NCBI RefSeq assembly: GCF_030269925.1 | Contig: NC_085131.1 | Span: forward strand, 10,835,501-10,899,500 | Direction of reading: 5' to 3' | Source of the DNA: Bombyx mori | Taxonomy: Eukaryota > Arthropoda > Insecta > Lepidoptera > Bombycidae | Length of the DNA stretch: 64,000 nt | Shown here: piece after piece, positions 54,301 through 57,180 of the stretch | Layout of the letters: every line of letters starts with the position of its first letter | How positions within the stretch are numbered: position 1 is the stretch's first letter | The notes under the pieces: model-generated | Database searches by the model: none | Seen by the model: the letters and a program-made list of their open reading frames with translations, nothing else | What the model was told of the DNA's origin: nothing | Made by a program: the position numbers and the translations under genes

Positions 54301-57010
54301 AAAGCTAAAAGAATGATTAAGGCCAGAATCACATGATCACAATGCATCTTCTGATTAATGAACAATCTATTATCATGTGATTTCACTGTAACTTATTCGA
54401 AGTCGTAAAACGCGATGCTTCAACGATTATTTATCACAGAGCAGTTCGATAGTTCACTTGCGGTAGCTGTAAGCAAAAAACTCGTATGCACAAGACGTAA
54501 TTGGCTCGAAGGACGCATGCCTGCGTATACGCATCTCTTTCTAATCGTTTGTATAGTTGTCTCATTCTAATATTTTTTTAAATCAGACAAGAGTGACAAG
54601 ACCAGTCAACAAACAGACGAAGGGTCTTTCGTCTGTGTGTAACTACTATTTATGTGTAACAGCAACTACAATTAAAAATTTACACTCGAGCAGACAGCAA
54701 GTATGCAAAACAATATCATTTTTTTGTTATTTTAAGATCTAGTAGGAAACTTATGTAAAATTGAACAATATGGAGCAACAAATATTAATAAAATACTTGA
54801 CAATTTTATGTCAGCGTTTTTCATGTTTCGCAGTACAATTGTGTTTTTTTAACCTATCCCTTTATATCTCCTATCAGACAATCCTCCACTTCCTTCTCTT
54901 ATCATACCACTACTGCTGCTGCACTGGCGCTATGACTCTGAAGAGGGTCTTGGCCTCCGACAATAAACTTTATCATACCTTGATCTATCTTTCTTATAGC
55001 AGTAGACTCCCTTGACATAAATTATTAGTTCTTCTACTTCAAAATTGCAAGGCTATTGAACTAAAAGCTTGATAATGGCATGCAAATAATGTTGACAGCT
55101 AGACTATTCTTAAAGGCCTCAAGATGGTCAGATCTTTAAATTGTGGAATACCGAATTTATTTGTTTGATTGTCATACCGTTATCCGTGGTTAGAATGAAA
55201 CATAGATCTGCACCATGATGAACACTGCATATTAAAGTTCTTATGATTCGAAGGGACAATGCCTAAAATTTAATTGCCAAGTATCTAGCTGAAAATTGGC
55301 ATAGCGTAAATGAGCTAGCTTGCTAAAGTGATGTATGAATGTGGATTCTGGAAAGATATTCCTTTCCTCTCAAATAGGGAAATTATAAGACCACCCATAT
55401 CCCCTACCAAAGATGTTGACTTTAAATTCTAGACAAGCATTTCTTCTACTTCCCGTGTCACTTTGTTTGCACTTTTCATTCAATACCCCCAGATACTGGT
55501 TTTTACTTTAATAATGTCTTTAAAAGGTGTTGAAATTTTACTTATAGCAATAATATGATTATGCTTCCTCAGTGTTTTCCCCATTTCTGGCCTCTCATTT
55601 ACTTCTAGCAATCTTTGTGATTTGGGAAACAAGGCTTTGTTGTAGCAAGCCCAAAATGTTCCAATCCTTCTTTGCCTTCTTAGTTCTGGCCATAATTCTG
55701 TTTCCCGCTAAGTTCTTGAGTTCAGTTTAATTCTATAATTCATGCAGCCCTTTCCAATTCAGTTTTCAAAAAGCCATAAATTGACCACATAACTACTACT
55801 ACAAAGTTACTAATAACAGTCATTGTGCCTTTCAAAACAAACAACTCAGTTTGTCACTGTTGTCAGATTTAAGCAGAGCTTTTAGATATTTAGCGTAGAA
55901 TAAGCAATTCTTATCATCTATTGTTATCTTTTTCTGTCTACATAAATAAATACATTTATTTTTATTATACATTGTAGATGTCTATTGAAAACAACTTATT
56001 TATCATATTGCTCAAGGATCTCAAACTATTGTAGTCAAATTACCTATAAGAACATAAGAGTCGTCTATTATCAAAGGTGGCAATCTGTACATTTGGACAA
56101 AAAATTTTTATTGATATGTCAATACAGATTTATTTGAATATAATCGTCTCCTTTAAAGAATACGGTTCAAAACCTGCATTAAATAAAGGTTAATAGTTAA
56201 CCTGTTATTTATCTAAGATGTCGTTCCGAAGAGTTTTGTGACTGCCAATGGAATACAAAGTCAATAATTCGTTTTTCTGATTTACCAATCATTGTCCAAA
56301 AGTCAGATTGCCGCCTTTGATAATAGTCGACTCATAACAAGTACTATACAGTTAAATTTAGCTCAATCAGGAATTTATTAGTAGTAGTAAAACACTTTTT
56401 TTAAAAGCAGTGGTCTATACACTTTTGGCGATGATCTCATAACTAAGGAAAAAACAAGTATTTCTGAAAATTAATAATCATGGTAATTTATTCTAACGAA
56501 ATAGTTAAAAAGTTTTCTTTAACATCTGTCCCTAATTGACTATTATAAAAGACAAAAATAAAATTGTAATTGGAATAGTGCTCAACAGTCAAAACGTCAA
56601 AAAAGAGCAGATTGATCATGTCAGCGACTCATGCATAACAAAGAAAATAACATTAACCAGTTAAATTATAGTAATCTAGTTAACTATTTGAAATGCACGC
56701 TTATTATGCATGATTACATAAAAGTAATCAAAGTCACTCATTGATAAACATAGCTTATAACAGATAAGGAGTGTAGTGTAAAACATTGTGTATTATGAAT
56801 TATGCAAAAATCAATGAAATCTTGTCGTTTGGTAGTTAACTGGTATTTAACAACAAAATAGCGCTCACCAAAGCTCTCAGTCAGTTTTAGCATAACGCCG
56901 CCGATGTGCATGTCACCTTTGACGACCATCGTCCGTTTTTCGTTCAGATCCGTCACATAAATCGTGAGGTTCCACGACCCATCACCAACTATTTCACCGT
57001 CCGCCAACAT
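138..57010 (-). CDS. FERMT: Kindlin (fermitin family), complete coding region in 11 exons
   Basis: Kindlins bind beta-integrin tails with talin and activate integrins at adhesion sites; the fly and worm members are Fit1/Fit2 and UNC-112. CDS segments in transcript order: 57010-56869, 14216-13983, 12110-11872, 10519-10341, 9908-9695, 8316-8114, 5252-5114, 4339-4241, 3903-3685, 1183-947, 338-138. All introns are GT-AG and all phases agree. The sum is 2106 nt, or 701 residues plus TAA, the usual kindlin length. Order: F0 (about 1-47 and on, with HIGGVMLKL), F1 ([11 protein letters not shown] near 50), a low-complexity F1/linker part (about 135-245), F2 (SFFDL, CTEEEMM) split by a PH domain (about 395-510), and F3 (WNVNWEIK to the C-terminus). 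The start is the only ATG in frame upstream of the F0 motif. Intron 1 is about 42.6 kb. Exons 7 and 9 are very GC-rich compared with the rest. The only uncertain junction is exon 3 to 4, whose acceptor has a poor pyrimidine tract. The family call is very secure. Confidence 0.95.
374..540. mobile_element. Palindromic MITE, copy 1 (kindlin intron 10)
   Basis: Terminal inverted repeats CTTAGTGCGAGTTTTTAA at both ends, continuing through GTTCTCGATAGCG and AAAGTTAAC, so nearly the whole element can fold as one hairpin. Related copies lie at 17157 and 19178, and a half copy at 43858. No target duplication could be fixed. Confidence 0.8.
947..1183 (-). CDS. FERMT: Kindlin exon 10 (F3, first part)
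   Basis: 79 codons, phase 0: [30 protein letters not shown] and [10 protein letters not shown], all kindlin F3 blocks. Donor GTACTT. Confidence 0.95.
1306..1420 (+). mobile_element. RTE-type LINE, C-terminal coding fragment (first half)
   Basis: Reads [23 protein letters not shown] and GRGRAKK, the end region of RTE-clade polymerases. The next expected residues (KxWMDCLKDD type) are found 2.1 kb away at 3522, suggesting later insertions split the copy. Confidence 0.6.
1411..1945. mobile_element. Possible DNA transposon with degenerate inverted ends
   Basis: The left edge carries GTGTACTTATGTACACG then AAGTTATACTT. The right edge, read on the minus strand, carries GTGTAAATTGCACACG then AAGTTATACTT. 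No transposase frame is present. A LINE-like tail ending in TTTGAATT repeats (1560-1590) lies inside it. Confidence 0.4.
2215..3430 (-). mobile_element. 5'-truncated CR1/Jockey-group LINE with open reverse transcriptase frame
   Basis: Minus-strand frame from about 3430 to 2288 without a stop: [30 protein letters not shown], the catalytic YADD motif, and the C-terminal part [20 protein letters not shown] ending near [16 protein letters not shown]. The 3' end has a T-run (poly-A on the minus strand) at 2215-2239. The 5' end stops inside the polymerase, the usual LINE truncation. The endonuclease is missing, so this copy cannot be autonomous. Residues encoded above 3430 are flanking sequence that happens to be open. 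Other tails of this family lie at 5287, 16500, 23570, 27452 and 30308. Confidence 0.88.
3522..3645 (+). mobile_element. RTE-type LINE, C-terminal coding fragment (second half)
   Basis: Reads [20 protein letters not shown] then [13 protein letters not shown] and a stop, the standard RTE C-terminus. Probably continuous in origin with 1306-1420. Confidence 0.6.
3685..3903 (-). CDS. FERMT: Kindlin exon 9 (PH end, F2 second part)
   Basis: 73 codons, phase 0: [17 protein letters not shown] to [14 protein letters not shown]. Strikingly GC-rich and Ala/Arg-rich in the middle (about residues 500-530). Donor GTAAAA. Confidence 0.94.
3978..4223 (-). mobile_element. Bm1-like SINE, 3' part (kindlin intron 8)
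   Basis: T-run, TTGCTTAGATGGGTGGACGA, CTTCACGGCAGAAATAGGC and GTCCTACCACCAGT match the 3' half of the full-length copy at 28213. The tRNA-like head is missing. Confidence 0.85.
4241..4339 (-). CDS. FERMT: Kindlin exon 8 (PH domain)
   Basis: 33 codons, phase 0 at both ends: [18 protein letters not shown] to MWLKCEN. Donor GTGAGT. A SINE begins about 17 bases beyond the donor. Confidence 0.93.
4900..5072 (+). mobile_element. Bm1-like SINE, 3' part
   Basis: Starts at GCGTTTCGGTTTGAAGGG and ends at CCACCCATCTAAGCCATG with an A-rich tail. It sits about 40 bases beyond the exon 7 donor. Confidence 0.8.
5114..5252 (-). CDS. FERMT: Kindlin exon 7 (PH domain, first strands)
   Basis: Encodes [16 protein letters not shown] and ELRGAE, the start of the PH domain inserted in F2. 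Very GC-rich. Acceptor CTTCTCAG, donor GTAAGC. Confidence 0.93.
5287..5408 (+). mobile_element. CR1/Jockey-group LINE 3' tail
   Basis: GGCAGCGGCTTGGCTCTG to CTCGTCTGCCTACAAG plus poly-A; same tail as 2215-3430. It ends about 35 bases upstream of the exon 7 acceptor. Confidence 0.85.
5508..5818 (+). mobile_element. Jockey-like LINE 3' end
   Basis: Contains CGACGAAGGGCTCGACGAG, CCCACTGAGTTTCTCGCCGG and TTCTGCGAAGCACTGCTCTT, ending in GGTAGG plus poly-A. A 35-base segment with CCCCACGAGCTCACCTACTG is tandemly doubled at about 5703-5777. Confidence 0.8.
5835..6030 (-). mobile_element. tRNA-derived SINE of a second family, copy 1
   Basis: On the minus strand GACTCGGTGGTGCAATAGTT (A-box region) and GTGGGTTCGATTCCCAC (B box) form a tRNA-like head, followed by AAACGTATAAGT-type tail sequence. 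The same layout is at 17888. A real tRNA would not carry this shared body in two places. Confidence 0.7.
6031..7290. other. Kindlin intron 6 segment without recognisable features
   Basis: AT-rich DNA. A short open frame at 7019-7222 has no recognised domain and no coding signs. I see nothing else here. Confidence 0.6.
7300..7445 (+). mobile_element. Degenerate RTE-type LINE fragment
   Basis: Broken frames read VKGKRPKK then MECI and later MERG, in the order of the RTE C-terminus. Frameshifts and stops are present. Confidence 0.4.
7690..7925 (-). mobile_element. RTE-type LINE 3' end
   Basis: Minus strand reads [39 protein letters not shown] and [13 protein letters not shown], then the GTGGGGTCGGCA-type end read from the other strand. 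This is a clear RTE C-terminus. Confidence 0.75.
8114..8316 (-). CDS. FERMT: Kindlin exon 6 (F2 to PH boundary)
   Basis: Starts [11 protein letters not shown], has an Ala/Gly/Ser-rich insert, then [16 protein letters not shown] and [10 protein letters not shown] leading into the PH domain. The acceptor CTTTCCTTGCAG is also the seed of the tandem array lying just upstream. Confidence 0.93.
8317..8880. repeat. 101-bp tandem array, about five units (kindlin intron 5)
   Basis: Unit starts fall at 8329, 8442, 8543, 8644 and 8745, so the middle units are 101 bp each and nearly identical, while the outer units are longer and more diverged. Each unit includes a copy of the exon 6 splice-acceptor sequence (CTTTCCTTGCAG or TTTTCCTTACAG on the minus strand). 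Confidence 0.92.
9081..9148. repeat. Inverted copy of the array unit
   Basis: CGTCTCTCTTAC to CATACTCTATATTCTATAT is the reverse complement of the last array unit near 8768-8845. A SINE starts directly after it. Confidence 0.8.
9150..9442 (-). mobile_element. Bm1-like SINE, 3' part
   Basis: T-rich end, GTGGACGAGCTCACAGCCC, then CCACCAGTAATTACGCAAG and TTTTGCGGGTTTAATTTTTA. Directly abuts a Helitron at 9443. Confidence 0.85.
9443..9679 (-). mobile_element. Helitron family 2, internally deleted copy
   Basis: Starts CTAGCTGACCTGGCAGACTT after an A and ends TATATAGA before T. Read on the minus strand this is the Helitron pattern TC..CTAG, with a GGCA/TGCC hairpin just before the end. It is closely related to 52892-53179 but lacks the inner segment. 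Confidence 0.7.
9695..9908 (-). CDS. FERMT: Kindlin exon 5 (F2, first part)
   Basis: Encodes [23 protein letters not shown] and [13 protein letters not shown], all kindlin F2 signatures. Donor GTGAGT. A Helitron ends only about 15 bases into the following intron. Confidence 0.96.
10341..10519 (-). CDS. FERMT: Kindlin exon 4 (linker to F2)
   Basis: Ser/Asp-rich linker ending in [13 protein letters not shown], which matches the kindlin block just before the GWLDSS motif. The acceptor chosen (CACACAG) is the only nearby AG that keeps frame after exon 3, though its pyrimidine tract is weak. Donor GTGAGA. Confidence 0.85.
10560..10829 (+). mobile_element. BovB-like RTE LINE C-terminal fragment
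   Basis: Reads [31 protein letters not shown] and ends GHDPQN; closely parallel to the intact frame at 45020-45772. It joins a Helitron at 10830 without a gap. Confidence 0.7.
10830..11243 (-). mobile_element. Helitron family 1, copy lacking its terminal CTAG
   Basis: GGTCCCGCAGTAGTC to ATTAATATATAGA. Same body as 46847-47261, but the CTAG end is replaced by LINE sequence. Confidence 0.7.
11047..11080. repeat. TG microsatellite
   Basis: TGTATGTGTGTGTGTGTTTG and similar, inside the Helitron copy. Confidence 0.8.
11872..12110 (-). CDS. FERMT: Kindlin exon 3 (F1 end and flexible linker)
   Basis: No long open frame marks this exon; it was found by phase and by the kindlin motif [14 protein letters not shown] just after the acceptor. 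A Lys-rich then Pro/Ser-rich linker follows ([13 protein letters not shown]). Donor GTAAGT. Confidence 0.88.
12228..12345 (-). mobile_element. LINE 3' tail (CR1-like, TTTGA-tailed family)
   Basis: The complement matches the tail at 44715-44868: CTTCTCAGGACG, GTGAATTGGCGGTAGTT and TTCAACAAGTATGTAC. Confidence 0.6.
13305..13527 (+). mobile_element. Jockey-like LINE 3' end
   Basis: GTCGAACCCGTCGCTTGCG, CAGCCCACTGAGTTTCTG, TTCTGCGAAGCACTGTTC, then poly-A. The opposite orientation copy follows at 13687. Confidence 0.8.
13530..13686 (+). mobile_element. Jockey-like LINE reverse transcriptase fragment
   Basis: Reads [23 protein letters not shown], one stop, then [13 protein letters not shown]: the segment after the catalytic core of Jockey-type polymerases. 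Inactive. Confidence 0.65.
13687..13945 (-). mobile_element. Jockey-like LINE 3' end
   Basis: Inverted relative to 13305-13527: CCTACCTATGCTGATAGCC to GGCGACGTCGACTG. Confidence 0.75.
13983..14216 (-). CDS. FERMT: Kindlin exon 2 (F0/F1)
   Basis: Acceptor TTGTTGTTCCAG, donor GTGAGT. Begins [12 protein letters not shown], the best conserved N-terminal kindlin block, and runs through [10 protein letters not shown] to QLCKNL. The one-base remainder from exon 1 plus AG restores the codon. Confidence 0.95.
14751..14982 (-). mobile_element. Bm1-like SINE, 3' part
   Basis: T-run, TTGCTTAGTTG, CATTTATAACGTAAATGCGC, CTTCACGGCAGAAATAGGC and CCTACCACCAGT. About 30 bases near the T-run are missing compared with other copies. 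Confidence 0.85.
15331..15768 (-). mobile_element. Full-length Bm1-like SINE
   Basis: Runs from the T-run (3' end) to the tRNA-like head. On the minus strand the head reads GTCGTCGTGGCCTAAAGGAT (A box) and the B-box region near 15700 is GGTGTTCGAAT. About 438 bp. Confidence 0.88.
16500..16616 (-). mobile_element. CR1/Jockey-group LINE 3' tail
   Basis: T-run, GCCCACCTGATGGTAAGTGG and CAGCAATGCCAGGAGCAGAG; same tail as 2215-3430. Confidence 0.85.
17157..17330. mobile_element. Palindromic MITE, copy 2
   Basis: Same family as the element at 374-540, with TIR GTGGGCTTATTGCGAG on the left and the complement of GTGTGCTTAGTGCGAG on the right. Confidence 0.8.
17888..18036 (+). mobile_element. tRNA-derived SINE of a second family, copy 2
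   Basis: GACTCGGTGGCGCAGTAATT (A box) and GTGGGTTCGATTCCC (B box), then a TGTCTGGGTGTTTATT tail that matches the complement of 5835-6030. A Bm1-like copy follows at once. Confidence 0.7.
18037..18232 (-). mobile_element. Bm1-like SINE, diverged 3' part
   Basis: T-run, ATTGCTTAGATAGGTGGATG, CCCATCCTTCAAACCGAAAC and ACTGCTTCACGGCAGATG. Confidence 0.8.
18380..18540 (-). mobile_element. RTE-like LINE 3' fragment
   Basis: ATCATCATCATTTCAGCC then GCCGTCCACTGCTGAACATA, a widespread 3' end of insect RTE-type LINEs as I recall it. No long frame. Confidence 0.45.
19178..19336. mobile_element. Palindromic MITE, copy 3
   Basis: Same family. Because it is almost a perfect inverted repeat it yields near-identical short open frames on both strands; these are not genes. 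Confidence 0.8.
19800..19880 (+). mobile_element. Bm1-like SINE, tRNA-like head only
   Basis: GTCGTCGTGGCTTAAAGGAT and CGGTGTTAAT, followed directly by a Helitron that begins at 19889. Confidence 0.55.
19889..20278 (-). mobile_element. Helitron family 2
   Basis: A then CTAGCTGACCCGGCAAAC, ending ATATTAGA then T. Minus-strand ends TC..CTAG, with the GGCA..TGCC hairpin next to CTAG. It carries GAGAATCGGTCAAGCGGTTT inside. No Rep/helicase frame, so non-autonomous. Confidence 0.75.
20694..21109 (+). mobile_element. Helitron family 1
   Basis: A|TCTATATATTAATACGTGAA to CCTCTAG|T, 416 bp. Hairpin AGTCGAATTTCAACT (one mismatch) lies about 11 bases before CTAG. Confidence 0.85.
21898..22142 (+). mobile_element. 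Bm1-like SINE, 3' part
   Basis: ACTGGTGGTACGACCTCTTG to CACCCGTCTAAGCAATAAA with an A-rich tail. Confidence 0.88.
22650..22840 (-). mobile_element. Jockey-like LINE 3' end
   Basis: CCTACCTATTCGCTGGTGGC, AGCAGTGCTTCGCAGATTC and AGATCCGGCGCGAAACTCAG. Confidence 0.75.
23570..23780 (+). mobile_element. Diverged CR1/Jockey-group LINE 3' coding fragment
   Basis: GGGAGTGCTCTGCGGAATTA, CATCCATAGTGACTTTCCAG and TAGGACATGCCC align in order with the younger copy at 27452-27700, with many changes. Confidence 0.6.
25130..25176. repeat. GA microsatellite
   Basis: Imperfect GAGAGA run, probably the grown tail of the LINE that follows. Confidence 0.9.
25177..25320 (-). mobile_element. LINE 3' tail (moth family ending in AATAAAGTGTATTC)
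   Basis: GAATACACTTTATTGCACACC to CTAAAAGCGATCTCTTCCAG. Read on the minus strand it ends in a polyadenylation-like AATAAAGTGTATTC, common to lepidopteran LINE tails as I recall. Confidence 0.55.
25585..25745 (-). pseudogene. Terminal-exon-like fragment with an in-frame stop, gene unknown
   Basis: A strong acceptor (TTTTATTTTTAACAG) is followed by a frame reading [26 protein letters not shown], then TAA (25663-25665), then [25 protein letters not shown] and a TGA. The sequence either side of the TAA looks like one protein; a CAA-to-TAA change would explain it. It lies inside kindlin intron 1 and no partner exons were seen. I do not recognise the family. It may be a duplicated last exon of a gene elsewhere. 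Confidence 0.45.
26215..26325 (-). mobile_element. Decayed Bm1-like SINE fragment
   Basis: CACAACGTAAATACCACCAT CC then CTTGAAAGATAAAGTC in the order of the SINE 3' half, strongly diverged. Confidence 0.4.
26518..27035 (-). mobile_element. Jockey-like LINE 3' end with internal rearrangement
   Basis: CTACCTAGGCTAGAAGC to GACGTCGACTGCTTTCC, then from about 26940 the CAGCGAGAAACTTAGTGGGC block appears a second time, so two partial copies are joined. Confidence 0.75.
27452..27819 (+). mobile_element. CR1/Jockey-group LINE 3' end, young copy
   Basis: Open frame [15 protein letters not shown] to [12 protein letters not shown], then the CTCGTCTGCCTACAAAGGC tail and poly-A. It differs at only a few residues from the same part of 2215-3430. 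Confidence 0.88.
28213..28650 (+). mobile_element. Full-length Bm1-like SINE
   Basis: Reference copy for this window. The head has A box TGGCCTAAAGGATAAGACG and B box GTGTTCGAATCCCGC. The body runs CTTCCACGGTGAAGGAATAA, GTGGTAGGACCTCTTGTGAG and GCAGTAATGCGTTTCGG, ending CATCTAAGCAATAAAAAA. Pol III-type promoter boxes are present. Confidence 0.9.
28855..29151. mobile_element. hAT-type MITE with perfect 8-bp target duplication
   Basis: TATTTACA at 28847-28854 and again at 29152-29159 flank a 297-bp element. Ends are CAGTGATGCCAACT and, on the complement, CAGCGTCGCCGACT, the hAT-type CAG..GCC pattern. No transposase. Confidence 0.88.
29508..29919 (-). mobile_element. Helitron family 1
   Basis: A|CTAGTGATGGCACAGCGGTC to TTAATATATAGA|T, 412 bp; the hairpin AAAATTCGACC is degraded. 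Confidence 0.75.
30308..30408 (+). mobile_element. Diverged CR1/Jockey-group LINE 3' tail
   Basis: AGCAGCAGTCTTGGCTGACG to CTCGTCTGCCTACAAGGGCA plus poly-A. Confidence 0.7.
30834..30935 (-). mobile_element. Decayed Bm1-like SINE fragment
   Basis: T-run, CTCATCCGATGTTAAGTGG and CACAACGTGAATTATCCAC. A LINE tail follows directly. Confidence 0.5.
30936..31070 (+). mobile_element. Jockey-like LINE 3' end fragment
   Basis: TTATCAGTGGGTCGCGATCC, TTCTGCGAAGCACTGCTCTT and GAGCTCACTTGGTAGGTG. Confidence 0.65.
31190..31398 (+). mobile_element. Jockey-like LINE C-terminal coding end fused to its tail
   Basis: Plus-strand frame reads [35 protein letters not shown], then CGAATAGGTAGGG plus poly-A. The 3' UTR seen in other copies (for example 47447-47910) is absent. 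Confidence 0.7.
31884..32128 (-). mobile_element. Jockey-like LINE 3' end
   Basis: CCTACCTATGCTGATAGCC to GGTACCTAAAAGCACT. Confidence 0.75.
32660..32912 (+). mobile_element. Bm1-like SINE, 3' part
   Basis: ACTGGTGGTAGGACCTCTTG to CACCCATCTAAGCAGTAAAA. Confidence 0.88.
33233..34045 (-). mobile_element. Helitron family 1 interrupted by a SINE
   Basis: Left part 33233-33567 starts A|CTAGTGGTCCTCCGGTAGTC. The right part resumes near 33975 and ends TTAATATATAGA|T. The SINE at 33570-33905 lies between, followed by several imperfect repeats of ATTTCATACTC. Confidence 0.8.
33570..33905 (-). mobile_element. Bm1-like SINE inserted in a Helitron
   Basis: T-run, TTGCTTACTTGGATGTACGA to TCACCGTGGAAGTCAATCGT; the tRNA-like head is missing. 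Confidence 0.85.
34050..38885. other. Intron 1 segment without recognisable features
   Basis: Mostly unique AT-rich DNA. Short open frames (34964-35179, 35926-36117 minus, 37714-37902 minus) show no domain and no splice support. I see no repeat family from elsewhere in the window. Confidence 0.5.
38890..39036 (+). mobile_element. LINE 3' tail with TTTCA repeats
   Basis: TTGCCTGAAATAAACGCATT followed by five TTTCA-type units, a typical LINE tail; no coding part. Confidence 0.5.
40868..40946 (+). mobile_element. Decayed LINE tail plus GGTA repeats
   Basis: CAGCAGCGGCTTGGCTGTGC and GATATTGCTGATGCC resemble the 2215-3430 tail; a GTAG/GGTA run follows at 40926-40946. Confidence 0.5.
41012..41431 (+). 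mobile_element. Helitron family 1
   Basis: A|TCTATATATTAATACGTGAA to CCTCTAG|T, 420 bp, hairpin TCGAATTTCGA 11-14 bases before CTAG. Confidence 0.88.
41716..41966 (+). mobile_element. Bm1-like SINE, 3' part
   Basis: GGTGGTAGGACCTCTTGTGA to GGATCTAAGCAATAAAAA. Confidence 0.85.
43237..43651 (+). mobile_element. Helitron family 1, 5' end diverged
   Basis: TAATACATGAAGCAAAAAC to CCTCTAG|T; hairpin AGTCGAATTTCGACT intact. Confidence 0.82.
43742..43822 (-). mobile_element. Decayed LINE tail
   Basis: GCCTTAGTAGGCAGACGTAC then GAATCAGCAATGTCAGG resemble the complement of the 2215-3430 tail. Confidence 0.5.
43830..43990 (-). mobile_element. Jockey-like LINE 3' end interrupted by a half MITE
   Basis: GAGTAGGTGAGCCCTCGGGG, then MITE sequence 43858-43938, then TTGCTAAAACTAGCCCTAGC and AGCAGTGCTTCGCAG. 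Confidence 0.65.
43858..43938. mobile_element. Half copy of the palindromic MITE inside a LINE tail
   Basis: Only the left arm and loop are present (GTTCTCGATAGCGTAAAAG to TTTGCCGCTAGGAGCG). LINE-derived sequence that is contiguous in other copies lies on both sides. Confidence 0.7.
44103..44195 (+). mobile_element. Decayed Bm1-like SINE end
   Basis: GTCTCAAGGTGAGTGGCGGC, GAGCTCCAGTAACCACT and CACGCAATAAATAAA. Confidence 0.6.
44715..44868 (+). mobile_element. LINE 3' tail ending in TTTGA repeats
   Basis: CATGCCCGCTGAGTTTCTTG, GTGAATTGGCGGTAGTT, TTCAACAAGTATGTAC and then (TTTGA)n at 44838-44866. Confidence 0.7.
45020..45810 (+). mobile_element. BovB-like RTE LINE, 5'-truncated, 250-codon open frame
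   Basis: The frame carries the part after the catalytic core: [91 protein letters not shown] and [19 protein letters not shown], ending GGHDPQT and TGA. This order matches the C-terminal third of BovB/RTE polymerases. The catalytic YxDD and the endonuclease are absent, so it is a dead-on-arrival copy, but the open frame implies it is not very old. A shorter relative is at 10560-10829. Confidence 0.85.
46133..46374 (-). mobile_element. Helitron-like element, related ends
   Basis: A|CTAGCTGTACCCACCCATCC, with CTTCACTGGGCATTTAAAAT next, ending TATAGATATAGA|T. End structure resembles family 2 but the body differs. Confidence 0.6.
46847..47261 (-). mobile_element. Helitron family 1, best-preserved minus copy
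   Basis: A|CTAGAGGTCCCGCAGTAGTC to TTAATATATAGA|T, 415 bp. Read on the minus strand: TC start, CTAG end, 15-base hairpin about 11 bases before CTAG, A and T flanks. No coding capacity. Confidence 0.9.
47447..47910 (-). mobile_element. Jockey-like LINE 3' end with C-terminal codons
   Basis: CTACCTAATCGTTGGTACCC to GTTATCGTGCCGC, and further GTAGCGTTCTGACGCTTTTC, which is the complement of the coding end seen at 31190. Confidence 0.78.
47911..50715. other. Intron 1 segment, no firm features
   Basis: Unique AT-rich DNA. A relatively GC-rich patch at 49700-49860 follows a T-run and TAG resembling a splice acceptor on the plus strand and has a 64-codon frame, but no partner exon or domain was seen. 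Confidence 0.45.
50718..50874 (+). mobile_element. Jockey-like LINE 3' end, rearranged
   Basis: CCCACTGAGTTTCTCGGCGG, CTTCTCAGTGGGTCGCGATT and CCAGCGAATAGGGAAAAG. Confidence 0.72.
50875..52890. other. Intron 1 segment, no firm features
   Basis: Unique sequence. An 81-codon plus-strand frame at 51971-52216 has no recognised domain. Nothing else seen. Confidence 0.45.
52892..53179 (-). mobile_element. Helitron family 2, longer copy
   Basis: CTAGCTGACCCGGCAGACTT to TTTTTATATATAGA; includes CGGTCCAGCCGTTCTCGAG, which is deleted in the 9443 copy. The flank before CTAG is G, not A. Confidence 0.7.
53180..54880. other. Intron 1 segment, no firm features
   Basis: Unique AT-rich DNA with short unsupported frames; CCGCCATTTTGAAAG near 54010 resembles a YY1-type site but stands alone. 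Confidence 0.45.
55290..55745 (-). pseudogene. Decayed open frame of unknown origin
   Basis: One minus-strand frame reads [40 protein letters not shown] and [15 protein letters not shown], then continues past TGA and TAG codons ([23 protein letters not shown]). Its amino-acid make-up looks protein-like, but I do not recognise it. It may be part of an old transposon or a host pseudogene. Confidence 0.3.
56869..57010 (-). CDS. FERMT: Kindlin exon 1 (start codon, F0 domain)
   Basis: Encodes residues 1-47 plus one base. The motif [11 protein letters not shown] is the conserved F0 segment. The donor is GTGAGC at 56868. A GTG two codons upstream is in frame but not a credible start; ATG at 57010-57008 is used. 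Confidence 0.93.
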
Positions 57011-57180
57011 TTTCACTAGTTCGTTTAATTAAACTTATTAACTACAAGTGTCACTACCGAGCGCGCATTGCGAGTCTAAACTTTTTTGAAACCACGTCCG
57101 CCGCTGCCACGATTGAAATGTCAACTGAAAACTGACAACAGAAATTAGAAAGAGACAACTATGAATCTTGAATGATTTTT
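57011..57180 (-). promoter_or_regulatory. Kindlin 5' UTR and core promoter region
   Basis: The block just upstream of the start codon is less AT-rich than its surroundings. It carries TCAGTT motifs resembling the insect initiator and a TGTCA/TGACA inverted repeat at 57119-57137. No TATA box is evident. The transcription start is not determined. Confidence 0.4.

Larger units (their letters stand above)
14217..56868 (-). other. Kindlin intron 1, about 42.6 kb
   Basis: Bounded by a GTGAGC donor and a CCAG acceptor whose phases match. No convincing host gene was found inside on either strand. Contents are unique AT-rich DNA plus the repeats listed separately. Small relatively GC-rich patches (near 22380-22500, 39060-39450, 49700-49860, 51960-52220) hold short open frames that I do not recognise. 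Confidence 0.85.

Noticed and set aside
14217..56868. A previously undescribed multi-gene system nested in intron 1
   Set aside because: Apart from transposon pieces and one stop-bearing exon fragment, no set of linked frames with protein signatures was found.
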